Of a DNA stretch of 38,104 bases, positions 15,611-22,732 are shown in pieces. The notes beneath the pieces were generated by a model. The model saw only the letters and a program-made list of their open reading frames with translations. It was not told the DNA's origin and searched no databases. Position 1 is the stretch's first letter. Each line of letters opens with the position of its first letter. The stretch spans positions 1 through 38,104 of the forward strand of contig UQXH01000019.1 in the NCBI GenBank assembly GCA_900545025.1, read 5' to 3'. This stretch comes from an uncultured Phascolarctobacterium sp. GTDB taxonomy: Bacteria; Bacillota; Negativicutes; Acidaminococcales; Acidaminococcaceae. Both the position numbers and the translations under genes were made by a program.

Positions 15611-16861
15611 ATGAATTTAGCAAGCTTGGCAGTAACCGATCCGGAATTAAATGGTTTTATCCATGAAGAACTGGAGCGTCAAAGAAACAAAATTGAGCTT
15701 ATCGCATCTGAAAACTTCGTATCTCCGGCAGTAATGGAAGCTATGGGTACCATTCTGACTAACAAATATGCAGAAGGTTATCCTGGACATCGTTATTATG
15801 GCGGCTGTGAATACGTTGATAAAGTAGAAACTTTGGCCATTGAACGTGCGAAAAAACTATTTGGCGCAAATTATGCCAATGTTCAGCCTCACTGCGGTGC
15901 AAGCACTAACCTGGCTGTATATTTTGCTTTCCTGAAACCTGGCGATACCATCATGGGTATGAATCTTTCCCAAGGCGGTCATCTGAGTCATGGTTCACCG
16001 GTAAATATTTCCGGTAAATATTTCAATGTAGTTCCCTATGGTGTAAACCCGGAAACTGAAACTATTGATTATGCTGAGCTGGAAAAATTGGCGCAGGAAC
16101 ATCATCCGAAAATGATTGTGGCTGGTGCCAGCGCTTATCCGCGTGTAATTGATTTTAAACGTATGGCAGAGATTGCTCATGGCGTAGGTGCACTGCTGCT
16201 GGTTGATATGGCTCATATCGCTGGCCTTGTAGCTGCAGGCTTACATCCGAATCCGGTTCCCTATGCTGATGTTGTAACTACAACTACTCATAAAACTCTG
16301 CGTGGACCTCGCGGCGGCTTAATCCTGTGCAATAACGAAGAATATGCTAAAGCTATCAACAAGGCTATTTTCCCTGGTATTCAGGGTGGCCCGCTGATGC
16401 ACATTGTAGCTGCTAAAGCAGTTGCTTTTGGCGAAGCTTTACAGCCTGAATTTAAAACTTATCAAGAAAATATTGTTAAAAATGCCAAAGCTTTTGCAGA
16501 AGCGCTGGTAAAAGAAGGCTTCCGCCTTGTTTCCGGCGGCACTGACAATCATCTGGTATTGGTTGATGTGCGTGGTCAGGGACTGACCGGTAAGGATGCT
16601 GAACATCTGCTGGACGAAATCGGCATTACCTGCAATAAAAATACCATTCCGTTTGACCCTGCCAGCCCGTTTGTTACCAGCGGTATCCGTCTGGGCACGC
16701 CTGCTGTTACAACCAGAGGCTTTAATGAAGACGATATGCGTGAAGTAGCAGCTATTATCGGACTGGTGCTGAAAAATAAAGACAATGCTGAAAAACAGCA
16801 AGAAGCTGCGGCAAGAGTAGCTGCTTTGTGTGCTAAATACCCGATGTACCCTAATATCTAA
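15611..16861 (+). CDS. glyA: Serine hydroxymethyltransferase
   Basis: Pyridoxal-phosphate enzyme that interconverts serine and glycine with tetrahydrofolate, feeding one-carbon units to purine, thymidylate and methionine synthesis. It has 416 residues. The PLP lysine is Lys228 in TTTTHKTLRGPRGG. The YAEGYPGHRYYGG segment (about 53-65) and HCGASTN (94-100) bind folate and PLP. GGAGGG lies before the ATG. It is followed by upp after 18 bp. There is no sign of a glycine riboswitch upstream. Confidence 0.98.
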   Translation: MNLASLAVTDPELNGFIHEELERQRNKIELIASENFVSPAVMEAMGTILTNKYAEGYPGHRYYGGCEYVDKVETLAIERAKKLFGANYANVQPHCGASTNLAVYFAFLKPGDTIMGMNLSQGGHLSHGSPVNISGKYFNVVPYGVNPETETIDYAELEKLAQEHHPKMIVAGASAYPRVIDFKRMAEIAHGVGALLLVDMAHIAGLVAAGLHPNPVPYADVVTTTTHKTLRGPRGGLILCNNEEYAKAINKAIFPGIQGGPLMHIVAAKAVAFGEALQPEFKTYQENIVKNAKAFAEALVKEGFRLVSGGTDNHLVLVDVRGQGLTGKDAEHLLDEIGITCNKNTIPFDPASPFVTSGIRLGTPAVTTRGFNEDDMREVAAIIGLVLKNKDNAEKQQEAAARVAALCAKYPMYPNI

Positions 16862-16879
16862 AAGTAAAGGAAGATTCTG

Positions 16880-17500
16880 ATGCAGATAAAAGTAGTCGAT
16901 CATCCGTTAATTAAATCCAAACTGACTGAAATTCGTGATGAAAAAACTCCGACCAGCTGGTTTAAGCGCATCCTGGATGAAATTACGATGTTAATGGTTT
17001 TTGAAGTTACCAAAGATTTGCCTGTGGAAAATATCAGAGTGCAGACGCCTTTGACAGAAACAAACGGCTACAGACTTTCCGGCAGTATTACACTGGTGCC
17101 TATCCTGCGTGCCGGACTTGGTTTCTTAGAAGGCGTCATCCGTGTTATTCCCGAGGCTAATGTCGGTCATATCGGCATGAGCCGTAACGAGGAAACCCTG
17201 GAGCCGGAGGAATATTACTGCAAGCTGCCTCGTGACACTGACGCTTATACTATCCTGCTGGATCCGATGCTGGCGACCGGCGGTTCTGCCGTAGCTGCTG
17301 TAGAGCAGCTTAAAAAACGCGGGCTGACCAATATACGCCTGATGTGCCTGGTAGCTGCGCCTGAAGGTGTAAAGCGCCTGAATGAGGCGCATCCAGACGT
17401 TAAGATTTATACTGCTGCGCTGGACGACCATCTTAATGAGCACGGTTATATAGTGCCGGGACTGGGAGATGCCGGCGACCGCATTTTCGGGACGGTATAA
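16880..17500 (+). CDS. upp: Uracil phosphoribosyltransferase
   Basis: Salvages uracil: uracil plus PRPP gives UMP and pyrophosphate. It has 206 residues, normal length. The PRPP-binding loop is LLDPMLATGGSAVAAVEQL (about 130-148), and the C-terminal GYIVPGLGDAGDRIFGT segment binds uracil. It lies between glyA and comEB with short gaps (18 and 2 bp), so it is in the same operon. Nearby pyrimidine genes (comEB here and the NCS2 permease further upstream) would support salvage, although the permease looks more purine-like. Confidence 0.98.
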   Translation: MQIKVVDHPLIKSKLTEIRDEKTPTSWFKRILDEITMLMVFEVTKDLPVENIRVQTPLTETNGYRLSGSITLVPILRAGLGFLEGVIRVIPEANVGHIGMSRNEETLEPEEYYCKLPRDTDAYTILLDPMLATGGSAVAAVEQLKKRGLTNIRLMCLVAAPEGVKRLNEAHPDVKIYTAALDDHLNEHGYIVPGLGDAGDRIFGTV

Positions 17501-17502
17501 TC

Positions 17503-17949
17503 ATGAACAGGCCGGACTGGGATGAATACTTTATGGAGATCGCCCGTGTGGTAAGTAAGCGTTCTACTTGTCTGCGGCGCAGTGTCGGCGCTGTAATCGT
17601 CAAGAACAGGCAGATAGTCGCTACCGGTTACAACGGTACTCCGAAGAATCTGCCGCACTGCGAAAGCGTAGGCTGTCTGAGAGAACAGCTTAATGTTCCC
17701 TCGGGCCAGATGCACGAGCTTTGCCGCGGCATCCATGCTGAACAAAATGCAGTAGTACAGGCTGCCTATCACGGCGTATCAGTAAATGGCGGAACAGTAT
17801 ATTGTACGCATCAGCCTTGCGTGGTGTGTACCAAGATACTTATCAATGCCGGTATCAGCCGCATAGTCTACGCTAATCCATATCCTGATAAGCTGGCGCA
17901 GGATATGATGGAAGCGGCGGGAATAGAAATAGTCATTTTGAATAACTGA
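17503..17949 (+). CDS. comEB: dCMP deaminase family protein (ComEB-like)
   Basis: A zinc cytidine/deoxycytidylate deaminase-fold protein, 148 residues, likely turning dCMP into dUMP for thymidylate synthesis. Zinc and catalytic motifs are HAEQNAV (His and the proton-shuttling Glu) and PCVVCTKIL (two Cys). The earlier GYNGTPKNLPHC segment is also typical. It starts 2 bases after upp. The ComEB name comes from the Bacillus late competence operon, but no comEA or comEC is adjacent, so a competence role is not implied. A strong terminator follows. Confidence 0.94.
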   Translation: MNRPDWDEYFMEIARVVSKRSTCLRRSVGAVIVKNRQIVATGYNGTPKNLPHCESVGCLREQLNVPSGQMHELCRGIHAEQNAVVQAAYHGVSVNGGTVYCTHQPCVVCTKILINAGISRIVYANPYPDKLAQDMMEAAGIEIVILNN

Positions 17950-17953
17950 CTGC

Positions 17954-17984
17954 AATGGTCATCTGCTTAGTGCAGATGACCATT
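17954..17984 (+). terminator. Rho-independent terminator after comEB
   Basis: A 13-bp perfect stem (AATGGTCATCTGC, 17954-17966, with GCAGATGACCATT, 17972-17984) and 5-base loop are followed by TTTTC. It closes the rpmE-comEB block. Confidence 0.93.
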
Positions 17985-18036
17985 TTTTCAGGCAGATTTT
18001 TAGGTTAAGACATTGTGAAAATTTTTTGACAAAATT

Positions 18037-18064
18037 TTTACAATACTCATTTTTTTGATATACT
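18037..18064 (+). promoter_or_regulatory. Promoter upstream of wecA
   Basis: TTTACA (18037-18042), a 16-base spacer, then TATACT (18059-18064), each one base from consensus. It is in a very AT-rich stretch about 60 bases before the wecA ATG. A TTGACA further upstream (18026-18031) has no matching -10 at a normal distance. Confidence 0.6.
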
Positions 18065-18124
18065 ATATTAAGAAATTAAAAAAATCCCGCTGCCAATGTA
18101 CAGCTGAATCATAGTGAGGTAAAA

Positions 18125-19141
18125 ATGTTAAAAGTTTATGGGTTTCCCTTCCTGCTTGCAGCGCTGGTCAGTTATGTGCTGACTCCTTATATCAAGATGC
18201 TTGCTTTTAAAATAGGGGCCATTGATAAGCCTGACAATCGTAAAGTTCACAAAAAGATTATGCCCAGGCTGGGCGGACTTGCGATTTATATTGCGTTTAT
18301 GGTCGGCGTTGTCGCCAGCCTTGAGCTGACGTGGGACATCGTGGGTATTTTGCTGGGTGGTACGCTTATCGTTCTGGTAGGTGTTTTGGACGACAAATAT
18401 CAGCTGCCTGCGAAAGTTAAGCTGCTGGGGCAGATTGCAGCGGCATGCGTGCTTATATTGTTCGACATCAGGATAGAATGGGTTAATAATCCTTTAGGCG
18501 GCTATTTCTATCTGGACAAGTTCCTTTCCATTCCGCTGACTGTTTTCTGGGTCATCAGCTTTACCAATGTAGTTAATCTGATTGACGGGCTGGATGGTTT
18601 GGCGGCAGGCGTTTCGGCTATTGCTTCACTGACGGTCATCCTGGTGGCGGTACAGATGGGCTATTACCATATAGCTATCATGACGGCGGCGTTAGCTGGC
18701 GGTATTATCGGCTTTATCAGATATAATTTCAATCCGGCGACAATCTTTATGGGCGATACCGGCAGTATGTTTATCGGCTATATGCTGGCTGCTGTTTCTG
18801 TTTACGGTGCTGTCAAGACAGCTGCTACCATCGCGCTCATTGTACCGGCTATTGCGCTGGGATTGCCGATTATGGATACGGCTTTTGCCATTATGCGCAG
18901 GTACAGCAACGGCAGGCCAATCTTCCAGCCTGACAAGGGGCATCTGCATCACAGGTTGCTGGCCATGGGTATGAATCAGAAGCAGGCAGTATTATTGATG
19001 TATGCCATCAGCGCTGCTCTTGGAATAGGCGCCGTGCTGTGGGCGGAAATGGACGGCTTTTATGCGGCTCTCATCATTGCGGTAATTATTACGGCAGTGG
19101 CTGTGGGAGCCAAGAAGATAGGTATTCTCAATGACAGATAG
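18125..19141 (+). CDS. Undecaprenyl-phosphate GlcNAc-1-phosphate transferase (MraY/WecA/TagO family)
   Basis: A 338-residue polytopic membrane enzyme that loads a sugar-1-phosphate (most likely GlcNAc-1-P) onto undecaprenyl phosphate, the first step of a surface glycan. It has about ten hydrophobic segments. Catalytic signatures are the Asp pair in LVGVLDDKYQLP, NVVNLIDGLDGLAAG, FMGDTGSMFIGY and the C-terminal HLHHRLL of the WecA/TagO group. AGTGAGG precedes the ATG. It overlaps or nearly touches the UDP-GlcNAc 2-epimerase gene, a usual pair in ManNAc-containing polymers such as enterobacterial common antigen or teichoic acid linkers. In a diderm, an O-antigen-like or other envelope glycan is likely; the polymer is not known. 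Confidence 0.93.
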   Translation: MLKVYGFPFLLAALVSYVLTPYIKMLAFKIGAIDKPDNRKVHKKIMPRLGGLAIYIAFMVGVVASLELTWDIVGILLGGTLIVLVGVLDDKYQLPAKVKLLGQIAAACVLILFDIRIEWVNNPLGGYFYLDKFLSIPLTVFWVISFTNVVNLIDGLDGLAAGVSAIASLTVILVAVQMGYYHIAIMTAALAGGIIGFIRYNFNPATIFMGDTGSMFIGYMLAAVSVYGAVKTAATIALIVPAIALGLPIMDTAFAIMRRYSNGRPIFQPDKGHLHHRLLAMGMNQKQAVLLMYAISAALGIGAVLWAEMDGFYAALIIAVIITAVAVGAKKIGILNDR

Positions 19142-19157
19142 TGGGGAGGAAGAAAGA

Positions 19158-20315
19158 GTGAGAAAGCTTAAAGTTATGACTGTTTTCGGCACCCGTCCGG
19201 AAGCTATCAAGATGTGCCCGCTGGTGCTGGAGATGAAGAAGCATCCTGACCTTATCGAGCCTCTTGTGGCTGTTACTGCACAGCACAGGGAGATGCTTGA
19301 CCAGGTATTGGAGCTTTTCCATATTAAACCCGATTATGATTTGAATATTATGACATCAGGTCAGACTTTGTACGATGTTACTACCCGTGCCTTGATGGGT
19401 CTGAAAGAGGTTATGGAACAGGCTAAGCCGGATATCGTACTGGTACATGGCGATACTACTACTACCTTTGCAGGGGCTTTGGCTGCTTTTTATGCCCAGA
19501 TTCCCGTCGGCCATGTAGAAGCAGGGCTGCGTACCGGCAACAAATATTCTCCTTATCCGGAAGAAATGAACCGTAAGCTGACGGGTGCTATTGCCGATAT
19601 GCACTTTGCTCCTACCGCTATCAGCAAACAGAATCTGCTGAAGGAAAACGTAAATCCCGATAATATCCTTGTGACCGGCAATACGGTTATTGATGCGCTG
19701 CAGGCTACTGTACAAGAGGATTATGTTTTTGAAGATGCAGAATTTAATAAGGTATTTGCAAGCGGACATCGTCTTATCCTGATGACTACCCATCGCAGAG
19801 AAAACTTGGGCGAACCTATGCGCCATGTCTATAAAGCACTTAAGAGTGTGCTGGAAACCCATGAGGATGTGGAAGCAATCTTTCCGGTACATAAGAATCC
19901 TAAAGTACGTGAAATCGTGCAGCAGGAATTGGGCGGACTGGAGAGAGTGCACCTTATCGAACCCATGGATTACGAGCCTTTCGCTAATCTGATGGCTAAG
20001 GTAGATATCGTGCTGACCGACAGCGGCGGCATCCAGGAAGAGGCTCCGGCCCTTGGTAAGCCGGTACTGGTACTGCGTGATACTACGGAGCGGCCGGAAG
20101 CCGTGGCGGCAGGCACTGTGCTGCTTGTTGGCACTGGGTATGAAGATGTATTACGGGAGACCAACAGATTGCTTGATGACGCTGCCCATTACCAAAAGAT
20201 GGCAGAGGCCGCCAATCCTTATGGCGACGGACAGGCCTGTGCCAGGATTGTCAATGCCGTCCTGCGGAAAAACGGCTTTAATGTGCAAAAATTATCTGAA
20301 TTTCTTACTAATTAA
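19158..20315 (+). CDS. wecB: UDP-N-acetylglucosamine 2-epimerase (non-hydrolysing)
   Basis: Converts UDP-GlcNAc to UDP-ManNAc; about 385 residues, GT-B fold. Markers include VFGTRPEAIKM at the N-terminus, VHGDTTTTFAGALAAFY, VEAGLRTGNKYSPYPEEMNR and the C-terminal LTDSGGIQEEAPALGKPVLVLR. I chose GTG at 19158 because GGGGAGG lies 7 bases before it; the open frame starting at 19131 has no ribosome-binding site and would add residues absent from relatives. Together with the preceding GlcNAc-1-P transferase it points to a ManNAc-containing surface polymer. The UDP-ManNAc dehydrogenase and transferases needed downstream are not in this window. Confidence 0.95.
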   Translation: MRKLKVMTVFGTRPEAIKMCPLVLEMKKHPDLIEPLVAVTAQHREMLDQVLELFHIKPDYDLNIMTSGQTLYDVTTRALMGLKEVMEQAKPDIVLVHGDTTTTFAGALAAFYAQIPVGHVEAGLRTGNKYSPYPEEMNRKLTGAIADMHFAPTAISKQNLLKENVNPDNILVTGNTVIDALQATVQEDYVFEDAEFNKVFASGHRLILMTTHRRENLGEPMRHVYKALKSVLETHEDVEAIFPVHKNPKVREIVQQELGGLERVHLIEPMDYEPFANLMAKVDIVLTDSGGIQEEAPALGKPVLVLRDTTERPEAVAAGTVLLVGTGYEDVLRETNRLLDDAAHYQKMAEAANPYGDGQACARIVNAVLRKNGFNVQKLSEFLTN

Positions 20316-20317
20316 GA

Positions 20318-20346
20318 TAGACAAATGTAGTGAAAAATATTAGAAT
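20318..20346 (+). promoter_or_regulatory. Promoter of the ATP synthase operon
   Basis: TAGACA (20318-20323), a 17-base spacer and TAGAAT (20341-20346), each one base from consensus. It lies 3 bases after the wecB stop and about 65 bases before the first atp gene. I see no terminator between wecB and atpZ, so read-through may also contribute. Confidence 0.65.
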
Positions 20347-20411
20347 TATATGTGTAAAAAATATGATAAAGATGTGAATTTTTCTGAAAATATTTTGCAA
20401 GAGGAATAATT

Positions 20412-20672
20412 ATGAACATGCAGGGGCCGGATAAAGAACATATGCGAATGCTGGAAGCGTTGGCGACAGTTTCTTCTCTGGCTTTTATGGCTGTCTTTGA
20501 TTTCCTGCTGGCTTACTTCGGCGGTGACTGGCTGGACATATATTTTCAGACCGGCGACCATACCATGCGTTCCCTATGCATTGCTTTGGCCGTGGTTTCA
20601 CTGGCATTTACATATTATAATCTGATTAACAAAAGCATATTCTCCAGAGAAAAAGATAAGAAGGAAAAATGA
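20412..20672 (+). CDS. AtpZ/AtpI-like small membrane protein
   Basis: An 86-residue protein at the head of the ATP synthase operon with two hydrophobic segments (about residues 19-38 and 50-68), a short acidic start and a basic end. Placement and topology match the AtpZ/AtpI family, thought to help assemble the c-ring or import Mg2+. The family match is by position and topology; the sequence itself is weakly conserved. GAGGA precedes the ATG. The end overlaps the next gene in ATGA (20669-20672), so the two are coupled. Confidence 0.75.
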   Translation: MNMQGPDKEHMRMLEALATVSSLAFMAVFDFLLAYFGGDWLDIYFQTGDHTMRSLCIALAVVSLAFTYYNLINKSIFSREKDKKEK

Positions 20673-21091
20673 AGACGAATTTTGATCTTACTCCGGTAGT
20701 ACGCAGCGGCAGTTGCAAATTTATTACAAAAATTACACTTTCCGCACTTTTTTTTGTTGTCTTAGTGAAGTTTTTGGGGTATCATTACTTAGCGGAAGGT
20801 TTATTTTGCGGAGTAGTTGCCGCGACAGTCGACCTCGTCATCCTGTTTATAGGGATGAAGCGGTCGCTTCCTTACGTTGATTTTCCCAAACATGCCCTGA
20901 AGATTATGAAACGGTTCAGATGGCTGCGGGTCGCTTCGGCTGCCTGCTTTATAATCTTGATGTTAAGGATGAAGCTGCATGTGCCTGGTGCGTTTGGCGG
21001 CTTTCTTCTTATACATATATTTTTTATTATCAATTTATTATTTATCGCGTACCAACTTACTAATGAGAGGAACGTGAAGAAAGGAGTGTAA
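20669..21091 (+). CDS. ATP synthase subunit I (AtpI-like)
   Basis: A 140-residue integral membrane protein with four hydrophobic segments (about residues 20-40, 45-65, 83-103 and 106-128). It lies between atpZ-like and atpB, matching the AtpI family, whose role is c-ring assembly. Sequence conservation in this family is low, so the call is mostly from position and topology. It is coupled to the previous gene by a four-base overlap and ends 3 bp before atpB, with AAAGGAG for atpB inside its 3' end. Confidence 0.8.
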   Translation: MKTNFDLTPVVRSGSCKFITKITLSALFFVVLVKFLGYHYLAEGLFCGVVAATVDLVILFIGMKRSLPYVDFPKHALKIMKRFRWLRVASAACFIILMLRMKLHVPGAFGGFLLIHIFFIINLLFIAYQLTNERNVKKGV

Positions 21092-21094
21092 CAA

Positions 21095-21820
21095 ATGGGA
21101 AATGTAGCAGCTGACGCAGCTAAAGAGGCAGCAAATTCTGGTGAGATTATCCATTACCTTACTCAGAATACTTTTTTGGGTGAAGTAAATATGCAGACTA
21201 TGTATATGACCTGGATAACTATGGCCATCGTATTTGTACTGTTTCTTTTAGTCTGCAGGAATCCGAAGATGGTTCCGTCAGGACTGCAAAATGCAATGGA
21301 AATTATTCTCGACTTCTTGAATGGCTTGATGGAAGACAATTTGGGCACAAAAGGCCGTAAATTTATGGCTCCGTTTATTGTGACTTTGTTCATGTTCATC
21401 TTAGTTAGCAATGAACTGGGTATTTTTCTTCCCCAAATTGGTGTGCATTGGACTTCTCCTACCAACGATATCAATACTTGCTTTGCGCTTTCTTTATTAG
21501 TAGCGTTTAGTGCATATATGGTTGGTGTTATGAAGCAGGGTATTGGACACTTCAAACATTTTATCAGCCCGAGTCCGGCATTCTTGCCTTTGCATTTATT
21601 AGATGCAGTTACCAAACCGCTGACTATGGCTCTTCGTCTTTTTGGTAATATCCTTGCAGGCGAAATTTTGCTGATTGTATTATACCAGCTTTCTCCGTGG
21701 GTTATTCCTGAACTGTGGGTAATGTTCAGCTTGTTCATTGGCTTTGTTCAGGCGTTTATCTTTACCATTCTGGCTCTGGGCAGCTATGCGCTCGCTTTTG
21801 CCAGCCATGACGAACACTAA
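21095..21820 (+). CDS. atpB: F-type ATP synthase subunit a
   Basis: The Fo stator channel subunit, 241 residues, with five or six membrane helices. The essential Arg is Arg181 in LTMALRLFGNILAGE. The segment FVSNELGIFLP-like LVSNELGIFLPQIG and the final helix FIGFVQAFIFTILALGSY are typical. It provides the two half-channels for ion passage to the c-ring. AAGGAG precedes the ATG. Base composition and codon use are similar to the other atp genes. Confidence 0.97.
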   Translation: MGNVAADAAKEAANSGEIIHYLTQNTFLGEVNMQTMYMTWITMAIVFVLFLLVCRNPKMVPSGLQNAMEIILDFLNGLMEDNLGTKGRKFMAPFIVTLFMFILVSNELGIFLPQIGVHWTSPTNDINTCFALSLLVAFSAYMVGVMKQGIGHFKHFISPSPAFLPLHLLDAVTKPLTMALRLFGNILAGEILLIVLYQLSPWVIPELWVMFSLFIGFVQAFIFTILALGSYALAFASHDEH

Positions 21821-21865
21821 TCTGTTATTCCAATTTTAATTTATAATTTTGAAAGGATGAATCAA

Positions 21866-22120
21866 ATGTCTGAAAATGCAATCATTACCGCTGCATCCGT
21901 AATCGGTGCAGGTCTCGTATGCTTGGGTGCAGCTGCTGGCGCTGGTGTTGGTAACGGCAACATGTGCGGCAAATCTATTGAATCTATGGCTCGTCAACCT
22001 GAAGAAGCTGGTAAGATCTTTACCAACATGCTGGTTTGCGTAGGTTTGATCGAATCCATGCCTATCCTTTGCTACGTTATTGCAATCGTACTTGTATTTG
22101 CTAACCCCTTCATTAAATAA
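21866..22120 (+). CDS. atpE: F-type ATP synthase subunit c
   Basis: The c-ring proteolipid, 84 residues, a two-helix hairpin with loop ARQPEEAG. The ion-binding carboxylate is Glu63 in helix 2 (LIESMP). By alignment with Ilyobacter tartaricus c, Glu63 equals Glu65 and Ser64 equals Ser66 of the Na+ site, but the Gln32 position is Asn30 and the Thr67 position is Met65. The site therefore resembles a sodium site only in part. AAAGGA lies 9 bases before the ATG at 21866; the ATG at 21857 overlaps that site and is less likely. Confidence 0.96.
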   Translation: MSENAIITAASVIGAGLVCLGAAAGAGVGNGNMCGKSIESMARQPEEAGKIFTNMLVCVGLIESMPILCYVIAIVLVFANPFIK

Positions 22121-22158
22121 TTATTTTGCAAGAATTTACGAAAAGGAGAGTGCTATAA

Positions 22159-22641
22159 TTGGTTAATTTTAACGCAACACTTATCGCGCAGATCCTGAAC
22201 TTTTTGATTCTTGTTTTCGTTCTTGCAAAATTTGCTTACAAACCTGTTGTAAGAATCATGGATGAACGTAAGAACAAAATTGCTGGGGATTTGGAAGCTG
22301 CTGAAAAAGCTAAAGACGAAGCTGAAGCTGTTAAAGCAGAGTATGCCGCTAAACTGGCAAATGCAAGACAAGAAGCACAGGCTATTATTGACAATGCCCG
22401 CAAAACTGCGCAGGCTGCACACGATAAAATCGTGGCTGAAACTAAAGCTGAACAAGATCAAATCATTGCTACTGCAAAAGAAGCAATTGCTCTTGAAAAG
22501 AAAAAAGCTATGGACGACATCCGCGTCCAGGTTATCAGCCTTAGCATGATTGCTGCTGGCAAGATTGTTGAACAAAAATTAGGTTCTGAAGAAGATAAAA
22601 AACTGGCTGGCGAAATTGTTGACTCTATCCTGAAAAAATAA
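22159..22641 (+). CDS. atpF: F-type ATP synthase subunit b
   Basis: The peripheral stalk subunit, 160 residues, normal length. One N-terminal membrane helix (about residues 9-28) is followed by a long charged coiled-coil rich in Ala, Lys and Glu, ending in DSILKK. It starts with TTG after AAGGAGAG; the next in-frame ATG is well inside the membrane-stalk junction, which supports the TTG. There is no delta extension on this protein, unlike the b-delta fusion of mycobacteria. A free delta gene would normally come next, but here the following gene is the fused delta-alpha. Confidence 0.96.
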   Translation: MVNFNATLIAQILNFLILVFVLAKFAYKPVVRIMDERKNKIAGDLEAAEKAKDEAEAVKAEYAAKLANARQEAQAIIDNARKTAQAAHDKIVAETKAEQDQIIATAKEAIALEKKKAMDDIRVQVISLSMIAAGKIVEQKLGSEEDKKLAGEIVDSILKK

Positions 22642-22672
22642 TTTTGCTGCTTTCCCATTAGGCCGGACGCAC

Positions 22673-22699
22673 TTTACTGTCAGTTGCGAAGTCAGTAAA
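22673..22699 (+). promoter_or_regulatory. Hairpin in the leader of the delta-alpha fusion
   Basis: Seven-bp perfect inverted repeat, TTTACTG (22673-22679) and CAGTAAA (22693-22699), with a 13-base loop. It lies in the 91-bp gap before the fused gene, 15 bases from GGAGG. There is no T run, so it is not a terminator. Elsewhere the atp genes are spaced by 0-40 bp, so this gap is the largest in the operon. Confidence 0.4.
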
Positions 22700-22732
22700 T
22701 AAGAGCCGGTATTCGGAGGTGATTGGTACAAT

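Noticed and set aside
22642..22732. Full atpH gene hidden by a frameshift before the alpha gene
   Set aside because: Only 91 bases separate atpF and the fused gene, too few for the roughly 100-residue delta N-terminal domain; in the frame of the fused gene a stop lies at 22700-22702.
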